Shown piece after piece: positions 17,063 through 25,759 of a stretch of DNA of 64,000 nt (its first letter is position 1; each line of letters opens with the position of its first letter). The notes under the pieces are model-generated. The model was not told the DNA's origin. It searched no databases and worked only from the letters and a program-made list of their open reading frames with translations. The position numbers were made by a program, and so were the translations under genes. This DNA comes from Paenibacillus albidus (lineage in GTDB: Bacteria; Bacillota; Bacilli; Paenibacillales; Paenibacillaceae), in assembly GCF_014644435.1 (NCBI RefSeq), contig NZ_BMKR01000013.1, positions 62,001 through 126,000 of the forward strand, in the 5' to 3' direction.

Positions 17063-17115
17063 GTGGCTGAGATGTGCAATGTTGTGTCAAATAAAAGCTG
17101 CGGCAATTTATAATT

Positions 17116-17132
17116 TTTACACAGTGTTAACA
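17116..17132 (+). promoter_or_regulatory. PhoP box pair upstream of phoP
   Basis: Two hexamers TTTACA and TTAACA lie 11 bases apart start to start, matching the Bacillus PhoP direct-repeat consensus TTaACA with an 11-bp period. A TATGAT -10 box follows at 17142-17147. The layout matches the box before pstB and predicts autoregulation of phoP. Confidence 0.75.
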
Positions 17133-17198
17133 TTCCGGTGATATGATGGGTCTGCTGTTGTTTTGTAAATTTTAAAACATATGAATACGGGGGAACCT

Positions 17199-17927
17199 AT
17201 GGCACAACGATTGCTTGTCATTGAAGACGAACCGACGCTGGCCCGGCTGCTGTCCTACAACCTTACGCAGGAAGGTTATGAGGTGACGGTGGAAGATCAT
17301 GGAACAGCAGGATATGACCGTGCGACTAGAGAACCTTTTGACTTAATCGTGCTGGATTTGATGCTGCCGGGTATGAACGGAATTGATATTCTTGATAAAT
17401 TGCGTGGACAAGGCATCCGTACGCCAGTTATCGTGCTGACGGCCAAAAATGCCGAAGAGGATGTCGTCCGGGGGTTGAAATCAGGTGCGGATGATTATAT
17501 AACGAAGCCTTTTGGCGTATCCGAGCTGTTGGCCCGGGTCAGCGCTGTACTGCGCCGTATTTCCGGACTGGCTGAAGAAGCAGTTCCCGAAGCAACGGTA
17601 TCCGCCTCGACCATTATTCTGGGTCAGCTGGAGATTTACCCGGAGCGTTATGAAGTGTCGCTGGGCGGCCAGAGCATCAATCTGCGCCCCAAAGAATTTG
17701 AAGTGCTGCTCTACCTGGCCCGCAAGCCGGGGGTCGTGCTGACGCGCGATGATCTGATGAATGCTGTGTGGGGCTTCGATTATATCGGCGGCCAGCGGAC
17801 TGTGGATGTGCATGTCAGCTCACTTCGCAAGAAGCTGGAGCTTGATCCGGAATCCGTTCATATCGATTCGATCCGCGGGGTAGGCTATAAACTGGTAGTT
17901 AACAAAAAAAGAACTCCGGTCATTTAG
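17199..17927 (+). CDS. phoP: PhoP-like response regulator (OmpR/winged-helix family)
   Basis: A 242-residue regulator. The receiver domain has IEDEPTLARLL, phospho-acceptor Asp in LIVLDLMLPGMNGID, and the switch lysine in YITKPFG. The C-terminal winged helix has LRPKEFEVLLYLA, WGFDYIGGQRTVDVHVSSLR and SIRGVGYKL. The second in-frame ATG was chosen because CGGGGGA lies just before it. It is likely activated by the adjacent PhoR and in turn binds the PhoP boxes before phoP and pstB. The last codons lie inside a long inverted repeat. Confidence 0.92.
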   Translation: MAQRLLVIEDEPTLARLLSYNLTQEGYEVTVEDHGTAGYDRATREPFDLIVLDLMLPGMNGIDILDKLRGQGIRTPVIVLTAKNAEEDVVRGLKSGADDYITKPFGVSELLARVSAVLRRISGLAEEAVPEATVSASTIILGQLEIYPERYEVSLGGQSINLRPKEFEVLLYLARKPGVVLTRDDLMNAVWGFDYIGGQRTVDVHVSSLRKKLELDPESVHIDSIRGVGYKLVVNKKRTPVI

Positions 17928-18025
17928 GAGGTGTCTTCAAACCATAGGATTTAAAGAGGATATGACTTCTGTCATAATCCTCTTATGCTTAGGTTTGAAG
18001 ACACTCTTTAAATGACGGAGTTCTT
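17909..18025. repeat. Long inverted repeat / hairpin overlapping phoP 3' end
   Basis: Outer arms AAGAACTCCGGTCATTTA and TAAATGACGGAGTTCTT match except for one base. A second pair GTGTCTTCAAACC / GGTTTGAAGACAC is perfect. An inner hairpin AAGAGGATATGAC / GTCATAATCCTCTT closes it. The total span is 117 bases. The left arm encodes the last residues and stop of phoP. It can act as a strong terminator in either direction, and could also be a small palindromic insertion element. Confidence 0.85.
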
Positions 18026-18042
18026 CTCATACCGTCACTTAT

Positions 18043-18096
18043 TTTACAATGCGTTAACAATTCTCTTCAACTGTATTTACATTGCATGGTTATGAT
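18043..18096 (+). promoter_or_regulatory. PhoP-box array and -10 box before pstB
   Basis: Four hexamers in the same orientation, TTTACA, TTAACA, TTCAAC and TTTACA, start at 18043, 18054, 18066 and 18076 (steps 11, 12, 10). They are followed by the -10 box TATGAT at 18091. This is the arrangement of PhoP-activated promoters in Bacillus (direct TTAACA-like repeats replacing a -35 box). Confidence 0.8.
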
Positions 18097-18133
18097 GGGG
18101 AACGAAGCTGATGAGAAGGAGACGCAAATACGA

Positions 18134-18889
18134 ATGAAATCCATCATTGATATAGAGAAACTTGATCTCTACTATGAGTCCTTTCATGCGCTGAAGAATG
18201 TCGATCTGCAAGTGCCGGAGAAGCAGGTTACTGCTTTTATTGGTCCTTCCGGCTGCGGCAAGTCCACTTTGCTGCGTACACTTAACCGTATGAACGATAT
18301 GATTCCGGGTACCCGGATTGAAGGCAAGGTCAACATAGGCGGCAAAAACATTTATGGAGACGAGGTCGAGGTGGAAAGCCTGCGCAAGCAAGTCGGCATG
18401 GTCTTCCAGCAACCCAATCCTTTTCCCAAATCGATCTACGATAATGTGGCCTATGGTCCGCGCCTGCATGGCGTCCGTTCCAAAAGCGAGCTGGATGAAC
18501 TCGTGGAACAAAGCTTGCGCCAGTCCGCCCTGTGGGATGAAGTGAAGGATTTTCTGAAGAAATCCGCACTGAGTCTGTCCGGCGGGCAGCAGCAGCGGCT
18601 GTGCATTGCAAGAGCGCTGGCCGTGCATCCCGATATTCTGCTAATGGATGAGGCCACTTCGGCCCTGGACCCGGTGTCCACTCTCAAGATTGAAGAGCTG
18701 GTACAGGAACTGCGGAGCAAGTATACAATCGTGATGGTCACGCATAATATGCATCAGGCCGCACGTGTATCGGGCCGCACTGTATTTTTCCTGAATGGTG
18801 TGATTGTGGAGGCCGCAGATACGGAGCAGCTGTTCTCGACCCCCAAGGATTCCCGCACCGAAGATTATATTTCCGGACGTTTTGGCTGA
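18134..18889 (+). CDS. pstB: Phosphate ABC transporter ATP-binding protein PstB
   Basis: A 251-residue ATPase for high-affinity phosphate uptake, working with PstC/PstA in the membrane. Walker A is GPSGCGKST, the signature LSGGQQQRLCIARAL and Walker B ILLMDEATSALDP. The ATG follows AAGGAGA. An upstream ATG is rejected because it would place the -10 box inside the gene. Unusually, no pstS, pstC or pstA gene precedes it; the PhoP-box promoter lies directly upstream. The other subunits must be encoded elsewhere. Confidence 0.94.
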   Translation: MKSIIDIEKLDLYYESFHALKNVDLQVPEKQVTAFIGPSGCGKSTLLRTLNRMNDMIPGTRIEGKVNIGGKNIYGDEVEVESLRKQVGMVFQQPNPFPKSIYDNVAYGPRLHGVRSKSELDELVEQSLRQSALWDEVKDFLKKSALSLSGGQQQRLCIARALAVHPDILLMDEATSALDPVSTLKIEELVQELRSKYTIVMVTHNMHQAARVSGRTVFFLNGVIVEAADTEQLFSTPKDSRTEDYISGRFG

Positions 18890-18918
18890 CCATATGTTCT
18901 GAGGAGGAACGCGCTTAT

Positions 18919-19578
18919 ATGATTCGCAGAAAAGAATTTGATAAAGATTTGGAAGAGCTGCGCAGCCTGCTGCAGCAAATGGGTGAGCATGTAACGGATG
19001 CGCTTGAAGGTGCGGTTCTGGCTCTGCAAACTCTGGATACTACGCGTGCACAGGAAATCGTCAAGGCGGACCTTCGGCTGAATGCCATGGAAGACAGAAT
19101 CATGGAGATCGGATCACGGCTGATTATCACTCAGCAGCCGGTGGCGAAGGATTTGCGCCGTATTATCACTGCGTTCAAGATTTCGAGTGATTTGGAGCGT
19201 ATGGGCGATTTGGCTCTGGACGTAGCTAAGGTAACGATGCGGGTTCAGGGGCAACAGCTGATTAAGCCGCTGGTGGATATTCCGCGCATGGCCGAGATTG
19301 TTACCGGCATGACGACGGAAGCCATCCAGTCCTACCTGGACGAGAATACTGATCTGGCCTACAAAATGGCTCAGGATGATGATCAGGTAGACCATTTGTA
19401 CAGCAACATGATCAACGAGCTGTATGCTTATATGGTAGAGAAGCCGGATGCCCTGTCCCAGGCCATGCTCTTGACCCTGGTAGGCCGGTATATTGAGCGG
19501 ATCGCCGACCATGCCACCAACATTGGGGAGAGCGTTGTTTATCTCGTCACGGGGAAACGCCCGGATCTGAATCAGTAA
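18919..19578 (+). CDS. phoU: Phosphate transport regulator PhoU
   Basis: A 219-residue helical protein of two three-helix bundles that dampens Pst uptake and PhoR signalling. Each bundle carries the family metal-site motif: SDLERMGDLALDVAK near residue 95 and YIERIADHATNIGE near residue 195. It follows pstB by 29 bases with an AGGAGGA-type ribosome site, and the two presumably share the PhoP-controlled promoter. Confidence 0.94.
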   Translation: MIRRKEFDKDLEELRSLLQQMGEHVTDALEGAVLALQTLDTTRAQEIVKADLRLNAMEDRIMEIGSRLIITQQPVAKDLRRIITAFKISSDLERMGDLALDVAKVTMRVQGQQLIKPLVDIPRMAEIVTGMTTEAIQSYLDENTDLAYKMAQDDDQVDHLYSNMINELYAYMVEKPDALSQAMLLTLVGRYIERIADHATNIGESVVYLVTGKRPDLNQ

Positions 19579-19618
19579 GCGGTTCAGCGGGTATTAATAT
19601 AATAGAAGGAAACGTTGA

Positions 19619-19646
19619 AACGCCGGCCTCCCGCCGGCGTTTTTTG
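19619..19646 (+). terminator. Terminator after phoU
   Basis: AACGCCGGC pairs with GCCGGCGTT around CTCCC and is followed by six T, a textbook intrinsic terminator. Confidence 0.93.
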
Positions 19647-19749
19647 GATTGCAGGGAGAAAGGACCCAGACTATCAAGCCATCGTTTCTTCTGGGCCGGG
19701 GCATATGTTAAGATAGACAAAGCAAGCAACATAAAGGCGAGGTGTTACA

Positions 19750-22419
19750 GTGGACAAGTTAATTCTAATAGATGGCAATAACATTATTTACCGCGCATTT
19801 TTCGCAATGCCGCCGCTGACGAATACTGCGGGACAGCAGACGAATGCCGTATATGGATTTACGACCATGCTGCTGCGCTTGATTGAAGAACATAAACCGA
19901 CGCATATGATCGTGGCCTTCGATGCCGGCAAGGTTACCTTCAGGCATGAAGGATATCAGGATTATAAAGGCGGACGCCAAAAAACACCGCCCGAGCTCTC
20001 CGAGCAGTTCCCTCTGCTCAAGGATCTGCTGCGGAATTTGGGGGTGCCGCAGTTCGAGATTGAGAGTTATGAGGCCGATGATATTATCGGGACGATCTCC
20101 CGTCAAGCGGATGAAGCCGGCCGGCAGGTTATGATCGTCTCGGGGGACAAGGACATGCTGCAGTTGGCTTCGGAGCATACGACCGTAGCGCTGATCCGCA
20201 AGGGCGTCACCGAAATTGAGCTGTACGGACCGGCGCAGCTGCGTGAGAAATACGATCTTACACCCGAGCAAATCATTGATCTGAAAGGCCTGATGGGCGA
20301 TGCCAGTGATAACATTCCCGGTGTGCCGGGCGTGGGCGAGAAGACCGCCCTCAAGCTGCTGCATCAGTTCGGCTCCGTGGAGGGTGTGCTGGCAGGTACG
20401 GATGAGCTTAAGGGCAAAATGAAGGAAAAGCTGGAGGCCCATGCCGAAGATGCGCGCATGAGTAAAAAGCTGGCCACGATCTTCCGCGAGGTGCCGCTTG
20501 CGCATGCCTGGGAAGATATGGTCTTTACCGGAATCAAGAGCGATACCGCCGGTCCGGCGCTGGCCAAGCTGGAGTTCAAATCGCTGCTGGAGCGTTTGTC
20601 TCTAAGTGCAAATGCCCCCGTTCTGGCCGGAGACGGAGAGGGAGCCGAAACGGCGGAAGCGGAGCTTGATATCACCGTGGTTGGTGAAGAGCAGCTTGCA
20701 GCACTTGTTGCCGATCTGCCGAATATTTCAGCGCTGCATGTGGAGACGAGCGGAGAGAATCCGCATCGTGCCGAAGTGATCGGGATTGGGTTTTCTTCTC
20801 TGGAGCGGCATTACTTTGTGCCATTCAGCCTGCTGCAAAGTCCCGCTGCAGCGAAGCTGCGGGAGTGGCTGGGTGATGAGCACGCGCCGAAAAGCGGCTA
20901 TGACCTGCACCGGGCGGACCTGGCGCTGCATTGGAAGAACATCCCCTTTGCCGGAGCAGCCAAGGATGTACAGCTGGCGGCCTACCTGCTGGACCCAACG
21001 GAAGCCAGCCAGAATCTGAATGATCTGGTATCCAAATACGGCTTGCCGCGCCTGGCTCCAGATGAAGATGTCTTCGGAAAGGGCGCCAAATACAAAATAC
21101 CGGAGCTTGCCGTTCTCGGCAATCATGTCGCCCGCAAGAGTGCGGCGGTGCTTGCCATTGTCGGGAAACAGGAGCAGGCACTGCTCGATACGGACATGAC
21201 GGGATTGTTCGATGATCTGGAAATGCCGCTCTCCCGTATCCTCGCCGATATGGAGAAACAAGGGATTGCAGTGAATATGGGCGATCTGAGGGAACTTGGT
21301 AAGGAATTTGAAGCGCAGATTGCCAAATTGGTCTCCGAGATCTATGACATTTGCGGAACGGAATTTAACTTGAACTCACCCAAGCAGCTCGGAGAAATCC
21401 TATTTGTGAAGCTGGGACTGCCTGTCGTCAAAAAAACGAAGACCGGCTATTCCACCGATGCGGAGGTGCTGGAGAAGCTTGCGCCTTATCATGACGTAGT
21501 GCGCCACATCCTGCAGTACCGGACCATCGCCAAACTCCAATCTACTTATGTAGAGGGACTGCTCAAGGAAATCTCCCCGGAAACCGGGAAGGTTCATACC
21601 TTTTACCGGCAGACCATTGCAGCTACCGGACGGCTCAGCAGCCAGTTCCCGAACCTGCAGAACATTCCGATCCGGCTGGAGGAAGGCCGCAAAATCCGCA
21701 AAGTCTTCGTGCCTTCGGAGCCGGGCTGGTCGATCCTCGCGGCGGATTATTCGCAGATTGAACTGCGTGTGCTCGCCCATATCTCGGATGATGAGCGCCT
21801 GAAGGAAGCTTTTTTGCAGGATATGGATATTCACACCAAAACGGCCATGGACGTATTCGGAGTAACCGCCGAGCAGGTGGACAGCAATATGCGCCGCTCC
21901 GCGAAGGCGGTCAACTTTGGGATCGTTTATGGTATCAGTGATTACGGGCTGTCGCAGAATCTCAATATCACGCGGAAGGAAGCTTCCCATTTCATTGAGC
22001 AGTATTTCGAGGTCTTCCAAGGCGTACGCCGGTATATGGATGAGATTGTGGTGGAGGCGCGCAAGAACGGCTATGTGACTACACTTCTGGAACGCCGCCG
22101 ATATTTGCCGGAGATCAATGCGAGCAACTTCAATCTGCGCTCTTTTGCCGAGCGGACAGCGATGAACACCCCGATCCAGGGAACGGCGGCGGATATCATC
22201 AAACTGGCTATGGTGCATATGGACAAGGCATTGGCGGAGCGTGGACTGAAGAGCCGGATGCTGCTGCAAGTGCACGATGAGCTTGTGTTCGAGGTGCCTG
22301 CCGGGGAGCTGGAGCTGATGAAGACTCTTTTGCCGGAAGTGATGGAAGGGGCTCTGAAGCTGTCTGTACCGCTTAAGGCGGAGGTAAGTTATGGAAGCAA
22401 CTGGTATGAAGCGAAATAG
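19750..22419 (+). CDS. polA: DNA polymerase I
   Basis: An 889-residue repair and Okazaki-fragment polymerase with a GTG start and GAGGTG ribosome site. The 5' nuclease domain covers about residues 1-290 (LIDGNNIIYRAFFAMPPL, GDASDNIPGVPGVGEKTA). The exonuclease-like domain covers about 310-480, and the polymerase about 490-889 with motif A DYSQIELRVLAH, motif B RRSAKAVNFGIVYGIS and motif C VHDELVFE. The exonuclease domain has LHVETSGEN where active enzymes have a D-x-E metal motif, so proofreading is probably lost, as in other Bacillus-type PolA. Confidence 0.97.
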   Translation: MDKLILIDGNNIIYRAFFAMPPLTNTAGQQTNAVYGFTTMLLRLIEEHKPTHMIVAFDAGKVTFRHEGYQDYKGGRQKTPPELSEQFPLLKDLLRNLGVPQFEIESYEADDIIGTISRQADEAGRQVMIVSGDKDMLQLASEHTTVALIRKGVTEIELYGPAQLREKYDLTPEQIIDLKGLMGDASDNIPGVPGVGEKTALKLLHQFGSVEGVLAGTDELKGKMKEKLEAHAEDARMSKKLATIFREVPLAHAWEDMVFTGIKSDTAGPALAKLEFKSLLERLSLSANAPVLAGDGEGAETAEAELDITVVGEEQLAALVADLPNISALHVETSGENPHRAEVIGIGFSSLERHYFVPFSLLQSPAAAKLREWLGDEHAPKSGYDLHRADLALHWKNIPFAGAAKDVQLAAYLLDPTEASQNLNDLVSKYGLPRLAPDEDVFGKGAKYKIPELAVLGNHVARKSAAVLAIVGKQEQALLDTDMTGLFDDLEMPLSRILADMEKQGIAVNMGDLRELGKEFEAQIAKLVSEIYDICGTEFNLNSPKQLGEILFVKLGLPVVKKTKTGYSTDAEVLEKLAPYHDVVRHILQYRTIAKLQSTYVEGLLKEISPETGKVHTFYRQTIAATGRLSSQFPNLQNIPIRLEEGRKIRKVFVPSEPGWSILAADYSQIELRVLAHISDDERLKEAFLQDMDIHTKTAMDVFGVTAEQVDSNMRRSAKAVNFGIVYGISDYGLSQNLNITRKEASHFIEQYFEVFQGVRRYMDEIVVEARKNGYVTTLLERRRYLPEINASNFNLRSFAERTAMNTPIQGTAADIIKLAMVHMDKALAERGLKSRMLLQVHDELVFEVPAGELELMKTLLPEVMEGALKLSVPLKAEVSYGSNWYEAK

Positions 22420-22470
22420 GCTCCCCGCATGGAGTTCATATCCGGTATAATGGTGTAGAGGTGAGAGCTA

Positions 22471-23307
22471 ATGCCGGAATTGCCGGAAGTAGAGACAGTC
22501 AGAAGAACTTTGAATGCCTTGGTAAAAGGCAAGCAGATAGAGAACGTAACCGTCCGGCTGCCGAGAATTATTATCCGGCCGGATGATACCCAGGCCTTTG
22601 CCCATATGCTGGCGGGTCATAGCATTGTTAATGTGGAGCGCAGAGGGAAATTTCTGCGCCTTGTACTGGATGGTCTGGTGCTTGTCTCCCACCTGCGGAT
22701 GGAAGGACGGTATGGTCTTTACCAGGCCGGTGAACCGCTGGACAAGCATACGCATGTGATTTTTCATTTTACGGATGGTACCGAGCTGCGTTACAATGAT
22801 GTGCGCCAGTTCGGGACCATGCATCTGTTCCAGCCGGGGGAAGACCTCACTCTGCCGCCGCTGGTCAAGCTGGGACAGGAGCCGCTTGAGCCTTCTTTTA
22901 CAGCCGGGAGGTTCAAGGAGATTGTGTCGGGCAAAAGCACCAAAATCAAGTCGCTGCTGCTCAATCAGGAATATGTGGTTGGTATCGGCAATATTTATGT
23001 AGATGAGTCGCTGCACCGTGCCGGAATTCATCCGGAGCTCAGTGCCAAGGCACTGACCGGCGAGCAGCTGGACAGGCTGCACCACGCTATCGTGGCTACA
23101 TTGACAGAGGCGGTTGACGCCGGAGGTTCTTCCATCAAATCCTATGTGAACGGACAAGGGGAGAGCGGTACGTATCAGCAGCAGCTCCTGATTTATGGAC
23201 GCAAAGACCAGCCGTGCAGCGTGTGCGGCACGATCATTGAGAAGAGTGTTGTTGGAGGCCGCGGAACACACTATTGTCCAAGCTGCCAGCAGCCGTCTGC
23301 CCACTGA
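22471..23307 (+). CDS. mutM: Formamidopyrimidine-DNA glycosylase (Fpg/MutM)
   Basis: A 278-residue base-excision enzyme that removes 8-oxoguanine and nicks the strand. The N-terminus MPELPEVETVRRTL gives the catalytic Pro2 and Glu3 after Met removal. A helix-two-turn-helix follows (GIGNIYVDESLHRAGIHPE). The C-terminal zinc finger has CSVCGT and HYCPSCQ. It follows polA closely, in the conserved repair-gene order of bacilli. Confidence 0.97.
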   Translation: MPELPEVETVRRTLNALVKGKQIENVTVRLPRIIIRPDDTQAFAHMLAGHSIVNVERRGKFLRLVLDGLVLVSHLRMEGRYGLYQAGEPLDKHTHVIFHFTDGTELRYNDVRQFGTMHLFQPGEDLTLPPLVKLGQEPLEPSFTAGRFKEIVSGKSTKIKSLLLNQEYVVGIGNIYVDESLHRAGIHPELSAKALTGEQLDRLHHAIVATLTEAVDAGGSSIKSYVNGQGESGTYQQQLLIYGRKDQPCSVCGTIIEKSVVGGRGTHYCPSCQQPSAH

Positions 23308-23502
23308 TCTGATTCAGTTAAGACTGCTCCGCTCCATATACGTTTGAGGTTTAAGCAAGCCAGGGTTACCCAGCAGCCGGAAAAGGCAGGCACCCACTGA
23401 TTGTCCCGCCCATATACTGTGTGAAGAATGCTTACTAAAGCGAACGGAGGCTGGCGGATTGATCTGCCCGGCTTTCCGGTTCTCCACAGGAGGGGTTTGC
23501 GG

Positions 23503-24267
23503 GTGATTGGCCCATACTTGTCGTTGCTGCTGCTGGCGTTTGCCTTAAGTCTGGATGGCTTTGGGGTTGGTGTTACATATGGTTTGCGCAAAATGAAAAT
23601 ACCGCTGCTCTCCATTCTGATTATCTCGCTTTGTTCGGGTGTGGTCATCGGTGTCTCCATGCAGGTCGGTGTGCTCCTGGCTACGGTGGTTTCCCCCACC
23701 GCTGCTTCGGCAGTCGGTGCCGTGATTCTGGTGCTGATGGGCTGCTGGTCGCTTGCTCAGATGCTGATGCAGAAGGAGAAAGAACATGTAACAGATGATT
23801 TGCCCGTCTCCGTGACTGGGAACATGGTGTCCGGGAACTCGGTGCCAGCGGCTTGGCCCCGGACAGCTGCCGGTACGGATCACTCCCTGCCGGGTGGGGG
23901 GGCGGTACTTCAGGAACCAGGCAAAGCGGCTGTATTCTCGCTGGAGCTGCGGCGGCTGGGGATTGTGGTCCAGATTCTGCGTACGCCATCCTCTGCGGAC
24001 ATGGACGCTTCCGGCAGCATTTCTTCTACGGAGGCGATGGTGCTGGGGATTGCGCTCTCGCTGGATGCGTTTGGAGCCGGGCTTGGAGCGGCCTTGCTCG
24101 GTTTTAATCCGGTCTGGACTTCACTTGCGATTGCTTTGTTCAGCGGGACGTTTCTGATGCTGGGCATGAAGACGGGGTTGCGGTTTGCCGGAAGTTACTG
24201 GATGAAGCATGCCGCTGCGCTGCCTGCGTTATTATTGATTACGATGGGAATAATGAAGCTGTTATGA
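23503..24267 (+). CDS. ytaF: Sporulation membrane protein YtaF (MntP-like)
   Basis: A 254-residue membrane protein with six likely helices in two halves, each opening with ALSLDGFGVG- or ALSLDAFGAG-type motifs typical of the MntP/YtaF family. GTG was chosen because AGGAGGGG lies eight bases before it. The central cytoplasmic loop, about residues 95-155, is long and rich in Gly, Pro and Ala, so the protein seems longer than the usual form. The position between mutM and coaE matches Bacillus. Family members are linked to sporulation, but the transported ion is not established. Confidence 0.85.
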   Translation: MIGPYLSLLLLAFALSLDGFGVGVTYGLRKMKIPLLSILIISLCSGVVIGVSMQVGVLLATVVSPTAASAVGAVILVLMGCWSLAQMLMQKEKEHVTDDLPVSVTGNMVSGNSVPAAWPRTAAGTDHSLPGGGAVLQEPGKAAVFSLELRRLGIVVQILRTPSSADMDASGSISSTEAMVLGIALSLDAFGAGLGAALLGFNPVWTSLAIALFSGTFLMLGMKTGLRFAGSYWMKHAAALPALLLITMGIMKLL

Positions 24268-24277
24268 GGTGAGTACA

Positions 24278-24874
24278 TTGATTATGGGCTTAACCGGAGG
24301 CATTGCATCCGGAAAAAGCACGGTGTCAGCACTGCTTGTGAACAAGGGAGCAAGACTGGTCGATGCCGATCTGATCGCCAGAGAAGTCATGCTCCCCGGA
24401 CATCCGGTGCTGGCTGCTGTCGTCGAACAGTTTGGAAGCGAAATCCTGCTTCCGGATGGTGCTCTGGACAGAGCGAGGCTGGGGGAGATTATCTTCCGCC
24501 AGCCGGAGGCCCGGCAGATGCTGAATGAACTGACGCATCCGGCGATCCGCCAGGAGATCAAGGACCGTATGTATAGATTGCACGAAGAAGACCCGGAAGG
24601 GCTGGTTATCGTAGATATTCCGCTGCTGTATGAATCCGGTCTGGAAGGCCTGTTCACAGAGATTGTGGTGGTGTATGTGCCCCGCGAAATCCAGCTTGCC
24701 CGCTTGATGGAACGGAACGGACTTAGCCGGGAGCAAGCAGAGGAACGGCTTAAAGCACAGATGGACATTGAACTGAAGCGCAGCAAAGCCAGTGTTGTTA
24801 TCGACAACAGCGGTGATCGGACACAAACAGAGTCTCAGGTTGATCATTTATGGGACAGGCTGGGCTTATCATGA
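24278..24874 (+). CDS. coaE: Dephospho-CoA kinase
   Basis: A 198-residue kinase for the last step of coenzyme A synthesis. The P-loop is GLTGGIASGKST at the N-terminus, followed by LVDADLIAREV and VDIPLLYESGLE, all CoaE hallmarks. The TTG codon was chosen because GAGGTGAG precedes it and the protein then begins MIMGLTGG as in the family; a GTG three codons upstream is possible. It starts just after ytaF ends and overlaps the next gene by four bases (ATGA). Confidence 0.95.
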   Translation: MIMGLTGGIASGKSTVSALLVNKGARLVDADLIAREVMLPGHPVLAAVVEQFGSEILLPDGALDRARLGEIIFRQPEARQMLNELTHPAIRQEIKDRMYRLHEEDPEGLVIVDIPLLYESGLEGLFTEIVVVYVPREIQLARLMERNGLSREQAEERLKAQMDIELKRSKASVVIDNSGDRTQTESQVDHLWDRLGLS

Positions 24875-25434
24875 AGTGGCTGCGCAAAAAAAGAGTGCTG
24901 CTTCTGCTGTTCATCGGCTTCACGGCTGTTCTGTTCCTGAGCACCAACTGGATGTCATGGTTTTATCCGATCCATTACCGGGATGAGATCAGCAAGCATA
25001 GCGAGACTTATGAGATAGACCCGTTTCTGGTGGCGGCAATCATCCGGGTAGAGACCAATTTCAAGACCGGCCAGGAGTCCAAAAAAGGGGCCATAGGCCT
25101 GATGCAGCTCATGCCGGACACGGCGAAGTGGGCCCTCGAAAAGGCCAAGCTGCCCGACGTCTCCATGGAACGTCTGAAGCATGACCCTGCCGTCAACATT
25201 GAGCTCGGTACCTGGTATCTCTCCTCGCTGTCACGCCAGTTTGAGGGCAACCGTACGGCGGTAATCGCCGCGTACAATGCGGGACCAGGCAAGGTTAGAA
25301 GCTGGCTTTCAGAAGGCACCTGGGACGGGACGGAAGCGGCGGTGAAGGATATTCCTTTTGGCGAGACCCGGCACTATGTGCAGCGGGTAATTTATTATTA
25401 TGACCAGTACTCAGAGTTATACAATGAGTTCTGA
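24871..25434 (+). CDS. Membrane-anchored lytic transglycosylase (SLT family)
   Basis: A 187-residue protein with an N-terminal membrane anchor (KKRVLLLLFIGFTAVLFL) followed by a soluble lytic transglycosylase domain. The catalytic glutamate is Glu61 in AAIIRVETNFK. GAIGLMQLMPDTAKW and AVIAAYNAGPGKV are family signatures. It cleaves peptidoglycan glycan strands outside the membrane. The ATG overlaps the coaE stop; a start seven codons upstream inside coaE is possible. Translational coupling to coaE is likely. Confidence 0.92.
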   Translation: MKWLRKKRVLLLLFIGFTAVLFLSTNWMSWFYPIHYRDEISKHSETYEIDPFLVAAIIRVETNFKTGQESKKGAIGLMQLMPDTAKWALEKAKLPDVSMERLKHDPAVNIELGTWYLSSLSRQFEGNRTAVIAAYNAGPGKVRSWLSEGTWDGTEAAVKDIPFGETRHYVQRVIYYYDQYSELYNEF

Positions 25435-25457
25435 AGTCTGGCATGAAAAAGAAGCAT

Positions 25458-25480
25458 TGAACGGCCCAAGGGGCCGTTCA
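25458..25480. terminator. Bidirectional terminator between convergent genes
   Basis: TGAACGGCCC and GGGCCGTTCA form a perfect 10-base stem around AAG. Runs of T or A flank both sides, so it can end the transglycosylase transcript and the convergent spore-protein transcript. Confidence 0.9.
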
Positions 25481-25511
25481 ACACTTCTTAGGCAAGCTTT
25501 ACTTAGGCAGA

Positions 25512-25730
25512 TTATTGAAATTGACCTGCCAGTTGTTGTTCAGCGAGGGTTACAAGACGTTTAGTGATGTAACCACCGATCGAACCGTTTTCGTAAGAAG
25601 TTTTATTGCCTTGGTATCCATCTGGGGAAAGCGTAATTCCAAGTTCTTGAGCAACTTCAAATTTCAATTGCTCCAGGGCTCCACGGGAATTCGGCGCTAC
25701 CAGGTTGTTGGAACTGTTGTTTGAGCTCAT
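25512..25730 (-). CDS. Small acid-soluble spore protein, alpha/beta type
   Basis: A 72-residue DNA-binding spore protein that protects spore DNA. It carries the GPR protease region KFEVAQELGI and the DNA-binding helix GGYITKRLVTLAEQQL, with an Asn/Ser-rich N-terminus. The ATG follows AGGAGGTGAAC at the right distance; an upstream GTG lies inside that site. It is monocistronic with a sigma-G-like promoter and shows that the host sporulates. Confidence 0.96.
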   Translation of the reverse strand: MSSNNSSNNLVAPNSRGALEQLKFEVAQELGITLSPDGYQGNKTSYENGSIGGYITKRLVTLAEQQLAGQFQ

Positions 25731-25759
25731 GCTGTTCACCTCCTATCGGTTGGTAACTG

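Noticed and set aside
18086..18133. Longer pstB start
   Set aside because: It would include the TATGAT -10 box in the coding sequence; AAGGAGA precedes the ATG at 18134 and gives the usual family length.
19765..20505. A 246-codon minus-strand frame opposite polA
   Set aside because: It lies antisense to conserved 5' nuclease motifs of polA and has no recognisable features.
22468..23304. A 278-codon minus-strand frame opposite mutM
   Set aside because: It is a mirror frame of a clearly real gene with no family motifs or ribosome site.
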